A stretch of 64,000 nt of DNA from Cristatella mucedo (Eukaryota; Bryozoa; Phylactolaemata; Cristatellidae). The DNA lies in NCBI GenBank assembly GCA_009760855.2, contig WPIO01000123.1, positions 62,001-126,000 on the forward strand, read 5' to 3'. Shown piece after piece: positions 23,375 to 64,000 of this stretch. Positions within the stretch are counted from its first letter, which is position 1; every line of letters begins with the position of its first letter. The notes under the pieces were generated by a model. It did no database searches. It had not been told where the DNA came from and saw nothing but the letters and a program-made list of their open reading frames with translations. The translations under genes and the position numbers were made by a program.

Positions 23375-23380
23375 TTTATT
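23375..23380 (-). promoter_or_regulatory. Candidate GLE1 polyadenylation signal AATAAA
   Basis: This is the first AATAAA on the minus strand downstream of the GLE1 stop, about 250 bases away. It lies at the 3' edge of an opposite-strand SINE-2 copy, so the signal may have been supplied by that insertion. No other AATAAA is present between it and the stop codon. Transcript data are lacking. Confidence 0.35.
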
Positions 23381-23630
23381 ATTGCATTTGGTCTCGTCTC
23401 ACGACAATGACCCGAAGCTGACAGCAAAAGCTCTGGGTTTTTTCAGAAGCAGGAGTCTTGAGTCGGCTGAGTCATTTGCCTGACCTAAATCCAGGACAGC
23501 CCCTGCTACACTACCGTAGGGCGTTGCTAACCTGGCGTGTTCTTCCACTCGAGATAGGAAAAATCCTCAGACGATATGCTCGCAGAAGCCGCCAGCCAGC
23601 AGGCTCGCACCACAGTCGCACCAGTATCTC

Positions 23631-55238
<31,608 letters not shown>

Positions 55239-55380
55239 ACTTCGCGGCGGCCACCGCGGGGCACTAATGCGCTCGCTGTGTGTGCCGTTGCAATGCTTAC
55301 TCGTCTACGGTAGACATACACAAACAATACGTAGTGCGCCCACGTGCCGGCAACCGCCCAAGGCACGGATGCTCATGTCG
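55239..55380 (-). promoter_or_regulatory. GLE1 5' flank (5' UTR/promoter, not delimited)
   Basis: Only about 140 bases separate the proposed start codon from LINE-A debris at 55385. GC-rich near the start. No TATA box or initiator is clear. Confidence 0.3.
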
Positions 55381-55384
55381 GCCG

Positions 55385-55650
55385 AAAGTTGGAAGAGCTA
55401 AACCTCCAGATTGGTTCAGCTAGCAACGCACTGGTGACTTCCGTCCGTAATCTAGGCGAACTATTCGCAAATGACTTGGCATTAGTAGACCCATTTTCCC
55501 CACTCCCGAGTTGGCCAACTTCCAGTTACATCAGGTTGCCAAAATTAGGACCTGCTTAGATAAGAGTAGGACAACCAAATTAGTTAAAGCATTTGCCACA
55601 TCGCGTCGCGATTATTGCAAATCTCGTTACTTACGACTTGCGGTCAGTGT
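55385..55650 (+). mobile_element. LINE-A coding fragment upstream of GLE1
   Basis: LEELNLQIGSASNALVTSVR and NLGELFANDLALV match the LINE-A 'LKIGSASISPVESARNLGV' region. The fragment continues to ATTGCAAATCTCGTTACTTA. Confidence 0.75.
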
Positions 55651-55849
55651 GTAGCAACCGCGGTATGTCCGTTTAATTGCTTGCCCTGCTGCACGGTGAA
55701 TCCCAGTTCAGGTCGGACACGCAGAACCCACATTCGTATTTTCGTGGTCAATAAAGGGCACTTCGATCCCGCCGCTTAAGCTAAGCCTGGCGCTCCCTTC
55801 TCTGCCCGCAGACGGCCTGATCGAACCTCTTATTAATATTAAAGGCAAG

Positions 55850-56726
55850 TGCAATATTATAAAGGCTGACGCTCAAAATTGGCTCTGCCAGCATATCTCC
55901 TGTTGAATCAGCTCAAAATCTAGGTGTCATGTTCCACAGTGGCCTCTCGTTAGGCGACCACATCAGCTCCACAGTCAAATCTGCCTACTTTCAGCTACAT
56001 AACATTGCTAACATTCAGGCTTGTTTAGATAAGGATGCCACATCTAAGTTGGTCCATGCATTCGTGACATCTCGTCTCGACTTCTGCAACTCACTGCTTA
56101 CTGGCCTACCAGCATGTGCGATCAGGCGATTGCAGCTGGTGCAAAACTCGGCAGCTAGGCTTGTCTGTCGTAAGCGTCGCAGTTGCCACATTACTCCACT
56201 TCTCGCCGACCTGCACTGGCTACCAGTCAAGCAATGGATTGACTTCAAGGTTTTGTCGCTCACTTTTAGGTCACTTCATTCTTTGGCTCCAGCTTATCTC
56301 TCAGATCTACTTCCCCATCAGGCCAAGCATCGTACCACCCGCTTTTCGGAATCCAACAGTCTACCAATACCTCGTATAAACCTCAAATCCTTTGGAGACC
56401 GTGCATTTAGTTCGTATGCTCCCAAAGCCTGGAACTCACTCCCGACTTGACCAGATGTAAAAAGAACTTAAAAACACACCTATTAAGGGCAGCATTTAGT
56501 GGGTCCCTGTAATTCGTCCTTGATGTGCTTATGCGTGCCGACACTGTGCATGCTGCCACTTACCACATTTGCATGCTGACCCTGTGAATGTCACCACTAA
56601 CCATGTTACTTATGTTGTTTGTTTATCAAGCATGATATTACTCACCGTTCCATTGCATTTTCCTTTGCAGCAAATGCAAAGCACCTAGAAAGAGATTCTC
56701 TGAGGGCGCTTTATCAAGTGCATAAT

Positions 56727-56760
<34 letters not shown>
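55850..56760 (+). mobile_element. Best-preserved LINE-A copy
   Basis: 173-codon open frame (55929-56450). It reads STVKSAYFQLHNIANIQACL, LVHAFVTSRLDFCNSLLTGL, QNSAARLVCRKRRSCHITPL, FRSLHSLAPAYLSDLLPHQ and GDRAFSSYAPKAWNSLPT-stop. The 3' UTR, hairpin and (AT)n end follow. 5'-truncated. Confidence 0.92.
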
Positions 56761-56763
<3 letters not shown>

Positions 56764-56925
56764 CGAGTCGAAAACTGGGAAAATTTAATGTGGGCGTGAC
56801 CACGCCCACAATGCTGTTCCGCCCCAGTCGGAGTCACGTCACGCCCCAGTCGGAGTCACCACCGGGCGCGCTGAGTACCGCTTCATTAGGCGCTGTAGTG
56901 AGACAGTATCGGCTGACTGAGCTGG

Positions 56926-57080
56926 TTTGGTCTAGCGGTTAAGGTGCTCGCTCCGACCAAGGTCTAACTGAGGTCGTGGGCTCGAGCTCCGAGGCATATG
57001 TGAAGCGCCTGAATAGAGATTAAGTTCTCTTGGAGCGCTATATAAATTAATTATAAAAATGAATTATATAAATGAATTAT
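56926..57080 (+). mobile_element. SINE-1 copy, full-length
   Basis: GAGCTGGTTTGGTCTAGCGG, GTCGTGGGCTCGAGCTCCG, the GCGCCTGAATAGAGATTAAG tail and a doubled ATGAATTATATAA end. Confidence 0.92.
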
Positions 57081-57099
57081 ATATCTAATCGTAATGGGT

Positions 57100-58260
57100 C
57101 AGCTGCGGTCGCGTGACCCGCTAGTCCTGCAACCAGGGACTTTCTACTTGCTTGTCCACCGGCCTGTGCGTTCGCTACCCCCTCTCTCTCCCCTCTCACT
57201 CCGGTTTCTCTTACTCTCTTCCCTACTGGCGCTGCTCCGGAGCTGCTTCCACGTCGGAGCTACTACATCCGTGTGTACGTGTGTACGCTCGCACGCTTGC
57301 GTCGCCTGCGTACGATACAATATAGCCGTCGTCGTCAGCACCACGGCTCGCTCGTGATGGCGCCGTTCTTCGTCGCGCCGCCATCGCGCGCGCGAGCCCC
57401 GTACAAATGCACTGTGGTAGCTCTCAGGTTAGCCACGATAGCCGCGACCCTTGCCTAAGTGGGTCTGACTAGAACACTTAGAGCAACCCGTAGCGGGCGA
57501 CTAGCCAAGTAGAATCGGGTAGGGGATACATTAGTTAACCAGGAGCGGAGCGGTGCGTCAGTCTGGCAGCGAGATCCGCTCAGGTTAGAATGGAGCTTTG
57601 GTCAGACAAAGAGCGGTCAGGATGTGGACCGACTACTGTACTCCGTTAGACAGAGAGCGAAAGGATGGCAACATAGCGCAGGAGCCCGCTAATAAATTAC
57701 AGGCGGAAGCGAATAGGCCGAGGACGGACTCCAAGAGCGGGTGTCCGACAAAGTAGCAGCTACGTTCAAGGTCATGAGGGCACAGAGAGAATATAAACGA
57801 GCCGACTGACAGAGCTCGGGGCTGCAGCTTCGGTAGTCAATGCGAGACTACGCCTCGAGAGCACGAGAGTCAAACCTACGGCGACGAACAGCTAAGTGCA
57901 ACATAGACTGCACGGTTGTGTTCTGCCGGCCACTCAGTTAGCTGCTCATATCTTGAGGTACTGTAGCGGTCCGCCTTCGGGGTCGGGACAATCGCTAGCG
58001 ACGCAGGCGTGTGGTAGCTTAATGTAACCGGGGCTTCGGAGTTCTCACGCAGTTAACTCGGTCGGTCCGGTGCGCGCCGCGTAAAGCGCTTGCGCCGGCG
58101 TGTAACAATTACTAACAGGCCCACAATAAACTCTTGCTTTCGGCACCCAGTTTTGGCCGCTTGTGTTTTAACCGCGCTGCAGAGCTGCACTACGCCGTCC
58201 ATCGGTAGAAAACCAGGGGACGAGCTTCTTCGCGGTTACACAGATACACAAATAACTTTG
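57100..58260. other. GC-rich island of unknown nature
   Basis: Rich in CG and purine tracts, with AATAAACTCTTGCTTTCGGC near 58125. Frames of up to 87 codons are unrecognised. It could be LTR-retrotransposon leader or LTR sequence, or a CpG-type promoter region of an unseen gene. Neither can be proved. Confidence 0.35.
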
Positions 58261-58744
58261 TGCCCATATTACCGGAAGTAAGCTTTCATTTGTGCAGTGA
58301 ATACCAATGATCTCAGAGTGTATAAAAATGAGTCTACAAAAAGCACGATGTCATGCGAATTCTTTCACCATAATTATGCGAGCATGACCGCGTGTAGCCA
58401 GGTAGCCAGCAATAGCCCCGCAACAAACGCTAGCCTTTCTATTACGGCGTCCCACTTCTTTATTTTAATTCGATAGCATGTTTGCACATGTTATAGTGTA
58501 GTTAAAACACCTATCGTAAGACAGACAGCAAGTGCAAGATAAACTGCTTAAAAAGCGCTGTACAGCCGACTGCATCGGCGTGCGCCGGCCCGTCGCCATG
58601 CTGGACCAAACTTTTCGATTTCACTCAGAAATACACAATTTTCGCACAAAAATAAACAATCACTATCATCAGGTGGCATGAAATCTTCAAGTTCATGCAA
58701 AATTTAATACACGCTCTTCTCGTGAACTGGAAGCGTCCAATAAA

Positions 58745-58990
58745 GTGGTGCTCAGCGCGCCCGCTGGCCGGGCGGAGCGGTGTGAGTCCGGCTGGAGCGG
58801 AACGGCATTGAGGGCGTGGACACGCCTACACCTTTACCCCACCCATTCACACTCTCACATGCCTACTCCCACACCTCGGCAACCGTAGAGCTCAGTCGCC
58901 ACCGGGCGTGCGCTCATAGGCTGCCAATATTAGTTAGCTGCCAAAAACGGGTAAGTCATTCGTAGCAGCCGTTTTGGTCACGTGACTGCG
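58745..58990 (+). repeat. Repeat R-related segment
   Basis: GGCCGGGCGGAGCGGTGTGA and GGCATTGAGGGCGTGGACAC match 2240-2290. An opposite-strand relative lies at 56785-56880. Confidence 0.5.
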
Positions 58991-59024
58991 CACACCTTGT
59001 CCAACATCTGGACAGACGCTATAA

Positions 59025-59178
59025 ATATAATAAATAAATATAATTAATTTATATAGCGCCCCAAGAGAACTTAATCTCTATTCAGGCGCTTCACATATGC
59101 CTCGGGGCTCGAGCCCACGACCTCAGTCAGACCTTGGGTCGGGGCGAGCACCTTAACCGCTAGACCAAACCAGCTCGG
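59025..59178 (-). mobile_element. SINE-1 copy, minus strand
   Basis: TATAGCGCCCCAAGAGAACT, GGGGCTCGAGCCCACGACCT, GACCAAACCAGCTCGG. Near full-length. Confidence 0.92.
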
Positions 59179-59179
59179 T

Positions 59180-59804
59180 GCTATTCTCTCTCGGTCTTGT
59201 TCTCCTTGAAGTTGCCGACCAGCTAGCACCACTGGCCGTATACAAACCACTATCATAGAATACTTATACAAATATCTCTCGCTGAAATTTCTTTCTGTGA
59301 AACTAGATGTTAAGTTTGTGCGAGCAGTCGCGCACAGATCAAGACGGCTCAGGCAGACGCCGTTTTATTAAGGAAACCGGAACCGGGCCGTACGGCCAGC
59401 ACGCGGGCTTGCAAGCAACTGCTGCAGGTGGGTCCGCTGTTCCCGCCTCAGCGGCTTCCGCCGGAGTAGTCCGCTGTCACGGTACAGCAGACCCAACACT
59501 TAGACAAAGTCGGACAGTGTGTCGCTACCTCTTTTAGCTCAGCCATCTCGCGTCGTCGCGCGAGCCCCATACCCTTATCCCACTTCAACTCACCCCCCCC
59601 CCCCGCGCGCGCAAGACCCTTGGACTGCCACTGCATTAATACACCGACATCGCGACGGTATGAGTGCGGTGCGAAACAGGATGTCTCATGAAATAGTTTG
59701 TAACTCCGTACCTGCCTCGGTGCCTGTGGGAAAACTGGTGAGAGAGACAGAGCGAGAGAGAGAAAGAGAGACGGAGAAAAAGAGAGAGAGGCATTCATAA
59801 TACT
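59180..59804. other. Unassigned GC-rich stretch
   Basis: No gene recognised. Includes a C-run with CGCGCGCG near 59590-59610 and a GAGAGAGA-rich end. Confidence 0.4.
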
Positions 59805-60060
59805 AGTAATACATTCCATATCGCCTTCAGGGAGCTTAATCTAGGCAATTTACATATACAGTAAAGGAAGCATGGACAAATGATTAGGGGTAATATGCAC
59901 AATGTCAACAGAGCTAGTGCTAAAAAATATGTCGTGTGTATAGCACCCCAAGAAAACGTAATCTCTATTCAGGCGCATCACTTACGCCCACGACCTTGGT
60001 CATCAAATGCGTACGCCTTGACCTTGGTCGGATCTAGCACTTAACCACTGGACCAGCTAA
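59805..60060 (-). mobile_element. LINE-A tail and old SINE-1, minus strand
   Basis: 59805-59925: diverged LINE-A tail and UTR. 59935-60055: SINE-1 in antisense (TATAGCACCCCAAGAAAACG; CACTGGACCAGC). Confidence 0.7.
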
Positions 60061-60194
60061 ACTGCTGCCTAGCTCAAAGCATGCAGCATACATCGCTGAC
60101 GATTAGACGGCTTCGGCTTATAGGCCGCCTAAAGCTTAATGCGAATGGTGGACACGCGACGGCACACGAGCACCTTGACAGCATCAAAACGTAT

Positions 60195-60480
60195 ATTTCC
60201 ATTGGTTAGTGGTGACATTCACAGGGACAGCATGCAAGTGTGGTTAGCGGCAGCGTGCAACAGTGTCAGCACGCATAAGCACATCAAGGACGAATCACAG
60301 AGACCCACCAAATGCTGTCATAAATAGGTGCGCTTTTAAGTTCTTTTTAAATGTGGTCGACTCAGGGGATGTCGTGACGCAAGTCGGGAGTGAATTCCAG
60401 GCTTTGGGTGCATACGAACTGCATGCACGGTCTCCAAAGGGTTTGAGATTTCTACGCGGTACTATTTTAGTAGCCGTCCC
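60195..60480 (-). mobile_element. LINE-A 3' fragment, minus strand
   Basis: ACAGCATGCAAGTGTGGTTA UTR, then TCGGGAGTGAATTCCAGGCT coding end. No tail. Confidence 0.85.
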
Positions 60481-60525
60481 TTAGCTGCTCCGGAGCGCGA
60501 CGAGTGAAGAGAAACGGGGAGAGAG

Positions 60526-60715
60526 TTGGTGAGCCGTGATTGCTCACTAGGTAAGCTGGTTGCTTTTCACGACCTCAGTCCCGAAGTCATGTATTCGAAT
60601 CCTGCGGTGGGCGAACCTTTATTGCCGCTGCCTGCTAGCGGTAGCGATAGCCGTAAAGGCTCTTCCGTCGCTATACCAAAAAAGGCTGTTAAATCAGCTA
60701 GTATTTTTTTGATAG
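60526..60715 (+). mobile_element. SINE-2 copy, full-length
   Basis: GAGCCGTGATTGCTCACTAG head, ATGTATTCGAATCCTGCGG box B, GATAGCCGTAAAGGCTCTTC body, AATCAGCTAGTATTTTTTT end. Confidence 0.92.
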
Positions 60716-60734
60716 CGTGCATACAGGCCGATGC

Positions 60735-60862
60735 TCAAGCAAAATGTAGATCGCAGCAGGGCTAGTGGGATCGCAAGACCCCGCTGACCGGACGCAATTA
60801 CATTGGGCTTAGTCAGCCCATACTGCATTCCACCATTAGGCGGTCCGCATGGCGGCCGGGCA
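60735..60862 (+). repeat. Dispersed repeat R (copy 3)
   Basis: TAGTGGGATCGCAAGACCCC, GGCTTAGTCAGCCCATACTG and AGGCGGTCCGCATGGCGGCC match copy 1 in order. Confidence 0.55.
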
Positions 60863-60865
60863 AAT

Positions 60866-61569
60866 GTAATGTAATGTATGTAATGTATCTCCGTCAGTAA
60901 CTCCACAAAGTCATAAAGACCATGTGGGTGTTACGCAGGAGAGTTTTGTATAGCGCACTCACAGCCTAAGCGGCTTTCGGTACGCATTCGGTAGCCAACA
61001 CAGACTTCGTCTCACGCAATAAAGAGAAAGTGGGAAGCATAGCAGAGTTAGCAGAGCAGTTGAGGTAGTGAGTAGCATAGAAGTAGCAGTTCAGGACCGC
61101 TGAAAAAGATGTGCCATAGTCGGCAGATGGAAAGTAGATGTCGTTGCGTAAGAATTGTGGAAGCGAGTTCCACAGTCTAGGACCTGCAGAGCTAAAGCTT
61201 CTGTCGCCAACTGTCGTTAAGCGGAGGAATGGGACAGCTAATTTATTGTCCACACAGGACCTGAGGGCGCGAACAGGCTGAAACTGATGCAGCAGTTCAG
61301 CTAGGTACGAAGGAGCCAAGCCGTGGCGGGCCTTGTGGGTCAGCGTAAGAACTTTGCTCTGTATCCTTTGCTCAACCGGCAACCATCCTAGCTCTTTCAG
61401 CAGAGGCGACACGTGCTCAAACCGCTGGGACTTGAAGACCAGCCTTGCAGCCATATTCATAGTCTGCTGTAGTGGCATAATAGCTTTCTTTGGCAGCCAA
61501 ACCAGAGGGGAATTACAATAATCAAGCCGAGACAGAACTAAAGAGCTAGTTAAATTTTTTACCAGCTGT
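60866..61569 (-). mobile_element. LINE-B copy, minus strand, cut by the LTR element
   Basis: This is the best-preserved LINE-B 3' part. It encodes SSLVLSRLDYCNSPLVWLP, ARLVFKSQRFEHVSPLLKE, LTLTHKARHGLAPSYLAEL and GDRSFSSAGPRLWNSLPQF, the C-terminal region found in L2/CR1-type LINE proteins. The tail is ATGTAATGTAATG-like on the plus strand. The 5' side stops at the gypsy LTR, which therefore inserted into this LINE-B copy, or the two are joined by rearrangement. Confidence 0.85.
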
Positions 61570-61853
61570 GCTTCGATGTGCCTTACACGAAGAACGCCCG
61601 CACAGAACCAACACCAACAGTTTATTCTACTACAGAGCAGAGGGAGCACGACTTCACTCGCCCCTCTCTCCCCACTGAATCCCCCTCGCCCACCGCTGTT
61701 TTTGCCGACCCCGATGGTGAGTCCACCATCTGACTGTGGTTACCGGCCTGTCCAAACCACACCACAGGCGGACCACAGCTATGCACCACCGGTGATGCTC
61801 CTGACAGCTGTTTAAGGAAGGAGCGGTACCGGCCTGCATATAATCAGACCACA
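61567..61853 (-). mobile_element. 3' LTR of the Ty3/gypsy-like element
   Basis: About 75 bases after the pol stop, a purine-rich tract (AAGGGAGCG) is followed by TGTGGTCTGATT, a typical LTR start. The stretch includes AATAAA (plus-strand TTTATT near 61619) and ends in CA next to LINE-B sequence. The length is about 285 bp. The 5' LTR is outside the window, so both ends are inferred from TG..CA and the LINE-B break. Confidence 0.65.
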
Positions 61854-61928
61854 CGCTCCCTTGACCTTAAGGTCACAAGTTTCCAGCTGCAATGCGAGTA
61901 GCGCACTGTACGTCCCCTGACGTACAGA

Positions 61929-63998
61929 TCAGTCCATGACGTAGTCGGAGAACCAACGTGGGTGCTGCAGTTCCGACCGCACGCGAAGCTGGTGGCCGCC
62001 CCTTTCCTCTGTCCCAGCATGCTCATCATCTCCGCCTCTTATCTGGGAGGGTGCTGGCAGCTGAGCCGGTAATACTGGCTCAGCGTCCGGAACTAACCTG
62101 ACGTCCGACACGTGTCTTCGGATTCCGTTCACCTCGACACCAAGGCCGTGAGTCCCTGAGGTCACAATCCCTTCCGGCCATTCTGATGTACACCGCGCAT
62201 CGGCTGGTTTCACAAAAACCCTTTGGCCCGCTGTGTAGTTAATGGCAGATTGGGTGTTGCAATGCTGTATCTTCTTTGGCTGGAGCGGGCACCGCCATTC
62301 ATATGTAAATAACCGCCTGTGAGGCACGGTTTTGCCCTTTATCCCCTCAGTCGGCGCCGAATTGTACCAGTACACCATATCTAGTACTCCTCTACCGGTG
62401 CGAGCTGCCATGCCCTTGATAGTCCGATGCATGCGTTCGACTATGCCGTTGCCTTCCGGTCGGTAAGCACACCGGTTTACGGTCTCAACGCCCCAGCGTT
62501 CGCAGAGACGCCGAACTGCCTCAGATCGGAACGAGGCGCTGTTGTCCATCAGAAGCTGCGTGGGTGGGCCTCTCTCTCGAAAGATTTGCTCCAGCACTCT
62601 GGTGATAAGGTGCACCTCTTCGCTAGGAATGGGCCGCCATAGCGTGAATCTGCTGGGCCCACAATCCACCAGCGTCAGATATTTCTCATTGCGGTAGTGC
62701 GTGACATCTATCGCAAGACGAGACCAGGGTTCGGTGACGTCAAGACTGCCTCGCTGCCACGAAATCGGCGACGGATCCACTGATCTGCAGCGAAGACAGG
62801 AACGAACAATTCGTTCTACATCGGTTCTGCGGATGTTCGCATTAGGGTGACATAGCCTCGCCAGGTATAGCGTCCTGTCGACGCCCAGGTGGTGCAGATT
62901 GTGGAATTGCTTCAGGTCGATATTGGGAGTCGCCAAACTGACCTCGGGAGCCACGGCACCGGTACAGCAAGTCGTGAACTTCAACCACCTTTGCGGTACT
63001 CGCGTCAGCTGGTCCGCTTTGTTCTCCGGCGACCTTACTAGGCTGACAGTCGTCTCCAGATTGCACTCCGTTATAATATCTCGGAGTAGGCCCAATCGTC
63101 GTCGAATTATCGCCTCTCCCATGCCGCGCGTCCTCACGGGTTTATCCCCGTCGATCAATGACTTCAGCCAACCAAACACCGAAGTTGAATCAGTCACGAT
63201 TTGGACTTTCTGAAGTCCCCACGCAATAGCGATGTTAAGGCCTTTGATGACGGCTTCTAGCTCGGCGGTGTTTATATGCGAAGTATCGTCCGGCTTTCGA
63301 AGCCAAGAGGCATCCTCAACCACTTTACCGTCAATTTCAAGGCACGTTCCAATAGCGATGCTGCTCGCATCGCACCACAATTTTCCGCTGACGACATTGG
63401 ACACCTGCCACGCGCCAGTCACCGGATCAGAAGCTAGCACCCTGCGATGGACGTCGCGAGCAATTTCCAGAACCTCACTCGGCACTTTGCTGTCCCAGTC
63501 CTGCTCGCTGGCTATACGTTTGAGGTAACTGCAAGCAGGTCGCAGCCAGCCGGCTACCGGAAAATGCCCGACGAGTTGCCCACACCAAGAAAATAATTCT
63601 CGCCGCGTCAGCACTGACTGTACAGAGCCTATGGCATTATCTCGGCGCCATACGAGCTCGTTGCGTTTACTGTCAATGCGGAGGCCTAGGACACGACCAC
63701 CCTCTAACTTTTCAGGTGGTTTTGCTTCAAGTCCGTACTCGCGGAGAAGCTCAATCACACGGTCGTTTGAGACGATATCATTGTTCGCCAAAATGTCGTC
63801 AACATACGAATCCGTGCCGGATCTGACCCGCTCATCCATAGACAACACTTTATTTAAGATAACAGTCATTATTTTTGGTGCAACGTTAAGGCCGAAACCC
63901 AGGCGAGTCAGGCAGTATCGGCGGCCATGAAATTCAACCACCTGGTACTTCCACAATGATGGGTCTACGTGAATTTGCAAATAGGCCTTACGCAGGTC
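61929..63998 (-). CDS. pol: Ty3/gypsy-like pol: partial RT, RNase H, integrase
   Basis: The open frame runs off the right edge of the window. The first in-frame codons give DLRKAYLQIHVD, the first reverse-transcriptase aspartate motif. Numbering from the L of LQIHVD, the YVDD catalytic box is at residues 59-62. RNase H follows with CDAS (D204), NTAELEAV (E240) and VTDSTS (D264). The integrase has a zinc-binding HH..CLRC region (about 360-398), then D425, D479 and the E515 of GNGIVERMHRT. The end (RRHVSDVRLVP) looks like the tail of Ty3/gypsy integrases. Domain order RT-RH-IN fits Ty3/gypsy; BEL/Pao is less likely. Gag and protease lie outside the window. The frame is free of stops, so the copy is probably young. 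GC-rich relative to its surroundings. Confidence 0.9.
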   Translation of the reverse strand, partial: DLRKAYLQIHVDPSLWKYQVVEFHGRRYCLTRLGFGLNVAPKIMTVILNKVLSMDERVRSGTDSYVDDILANNDIVSNDRVIELLREYGLEAKPPEKLEGGRVLGLRIDSKRNELVWRRDNAIGSVQSVLTRRELFSWCGQLVGHFPVAGWLRPACSYLKRIASEQDWDSKVPSEVLEIARDVHRRVLASDPVTGAWQVSNVVSGKLWCDASSIAIGTCLEIDGKVVEDASWLRKPDDTSHINTAELEAVIKGLNIAIAWGLQKVQIVTDSTSVFGWLKSLIDGDKPVRTRGMGEAIIRRRLGLLRDIITECNLETTVSLVRSPENKADQLTRVPQRWLKFTTCCTGAVAPEVSLATPNIDLKQFHNLHHLGVDRTLYLARLCHPNANIRRTDVERIVRSCLRCRSVDPSPISWQRGSLDVTEPWSRLAIDVTHYRNEKYLTLVDCGPSRFTLWRPIPSEEVHLITRVLEQIFRERGPPTQLLMDNSASFRSEAVRRLCERWGVETVNRCAYRPEGNGIVERMHRTIKGMAARTGRGVLDMVYWYNSAPTEGIKGKTVPHRRLFTYEWRCPLQPKKIQHCNTQSAINYTAGQRVFVKPADARCTSEWPEGIVTSGTHGLGVEVNGIRRHVSDVRLVPDAEPVLPAQLPAPSQIRGGDDEHAGTEERGGHQLRVRSELQHPRWFSDYVMD

Positions 63999-64000
63999 CA

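Noticed and set aside
61929-63980. BEL/Pao or retroviral assignment of pol
   Set aside because: Domain order and the RHV-D--L type C-terminus fit Ty3/gypsy better, and no envelope frame is seen downstream of integrase before the LTR.

Overview
This window is non-coding-rich animal DNA, almost certainly from an invertebrate. It has spliced genes with GT..AG introns, L2/CR1-like non-LTR retrotransposons, tRNA-derived SINEs, a Tc1/mariner element, a Ty3/gypsy-like element and long microsatellites. There is no bacterial-style gene packing, no operon and no CRISPR array. The species cannot be fixed from the sequence.

One host gene can be recognised. It is an orthologue of GLE1, the nuclear-pore mRNA-export factor, on the minus strand from about 55238 (start codon) down to 23631 (stop). 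Eleven exons are proposed. Phases chain without conflict from exon 5 through exon 11, and from exon 2's 3' end into exon 3. The C-terminal exons (27600-27382, 26185-26016, 24042-23631) carry the conserved GLE1 domain. The middle exons encode an Ala/Gln/Glu-rich coiled coil with an in-frame 13-residue repeat. Exon 1 resembles the GLE1 N-terminus. Two points are unresolved: exon 2 needs a one-base or 13-base correction to stay open, and the exon 3/4 boundaries are ambiguous. Total coding length would be about 860 codons spread over about 31.6 kb.

Most of the rest is transposable-element debris, much of it nested. LINE-A encodes an L2/CR1-like reverse transcriptase and ends in a hairpin (GCGCC...GGCGC) followed by (ATT)n. 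LINE-B encodes a related protein and ends in an ACATT-type tail. SINE-1 has a tRNA-like head and a tail resembling LINE-A's hairpin. SINE-2 is a second tRNA-headed family. Nearly all copies are 5'-truncated and carry stops.

Layout: 1-23400 is an element graveyard with a 22-bp minisatellite (4436-4950) and an ~800-bp direct duplication (about 8575-9365 and 20310-21105). 23400-55400 is GLE1, its introns filled by LINEs, SINEs, a decayed Tc1 element (43464-44942) and microsatellites. 55400-61575 is more LINE/SINE debris plus a GC-rich island (57100-58260) of unknown nature. 61567-64000 is the 3' part of a Ty3/gypsy-like retrotransposon with an open pol frame running off the right edge.

No clearly novel multi-gene system is visible. 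The most useful observations are the GLE1 gene model with its coiled-coil repeat and frame anomaly, the tail shared by the LINE and SINE families, microsatellites that grew inside element tails, and a microsatellite serving as a polypyrimidine tract.
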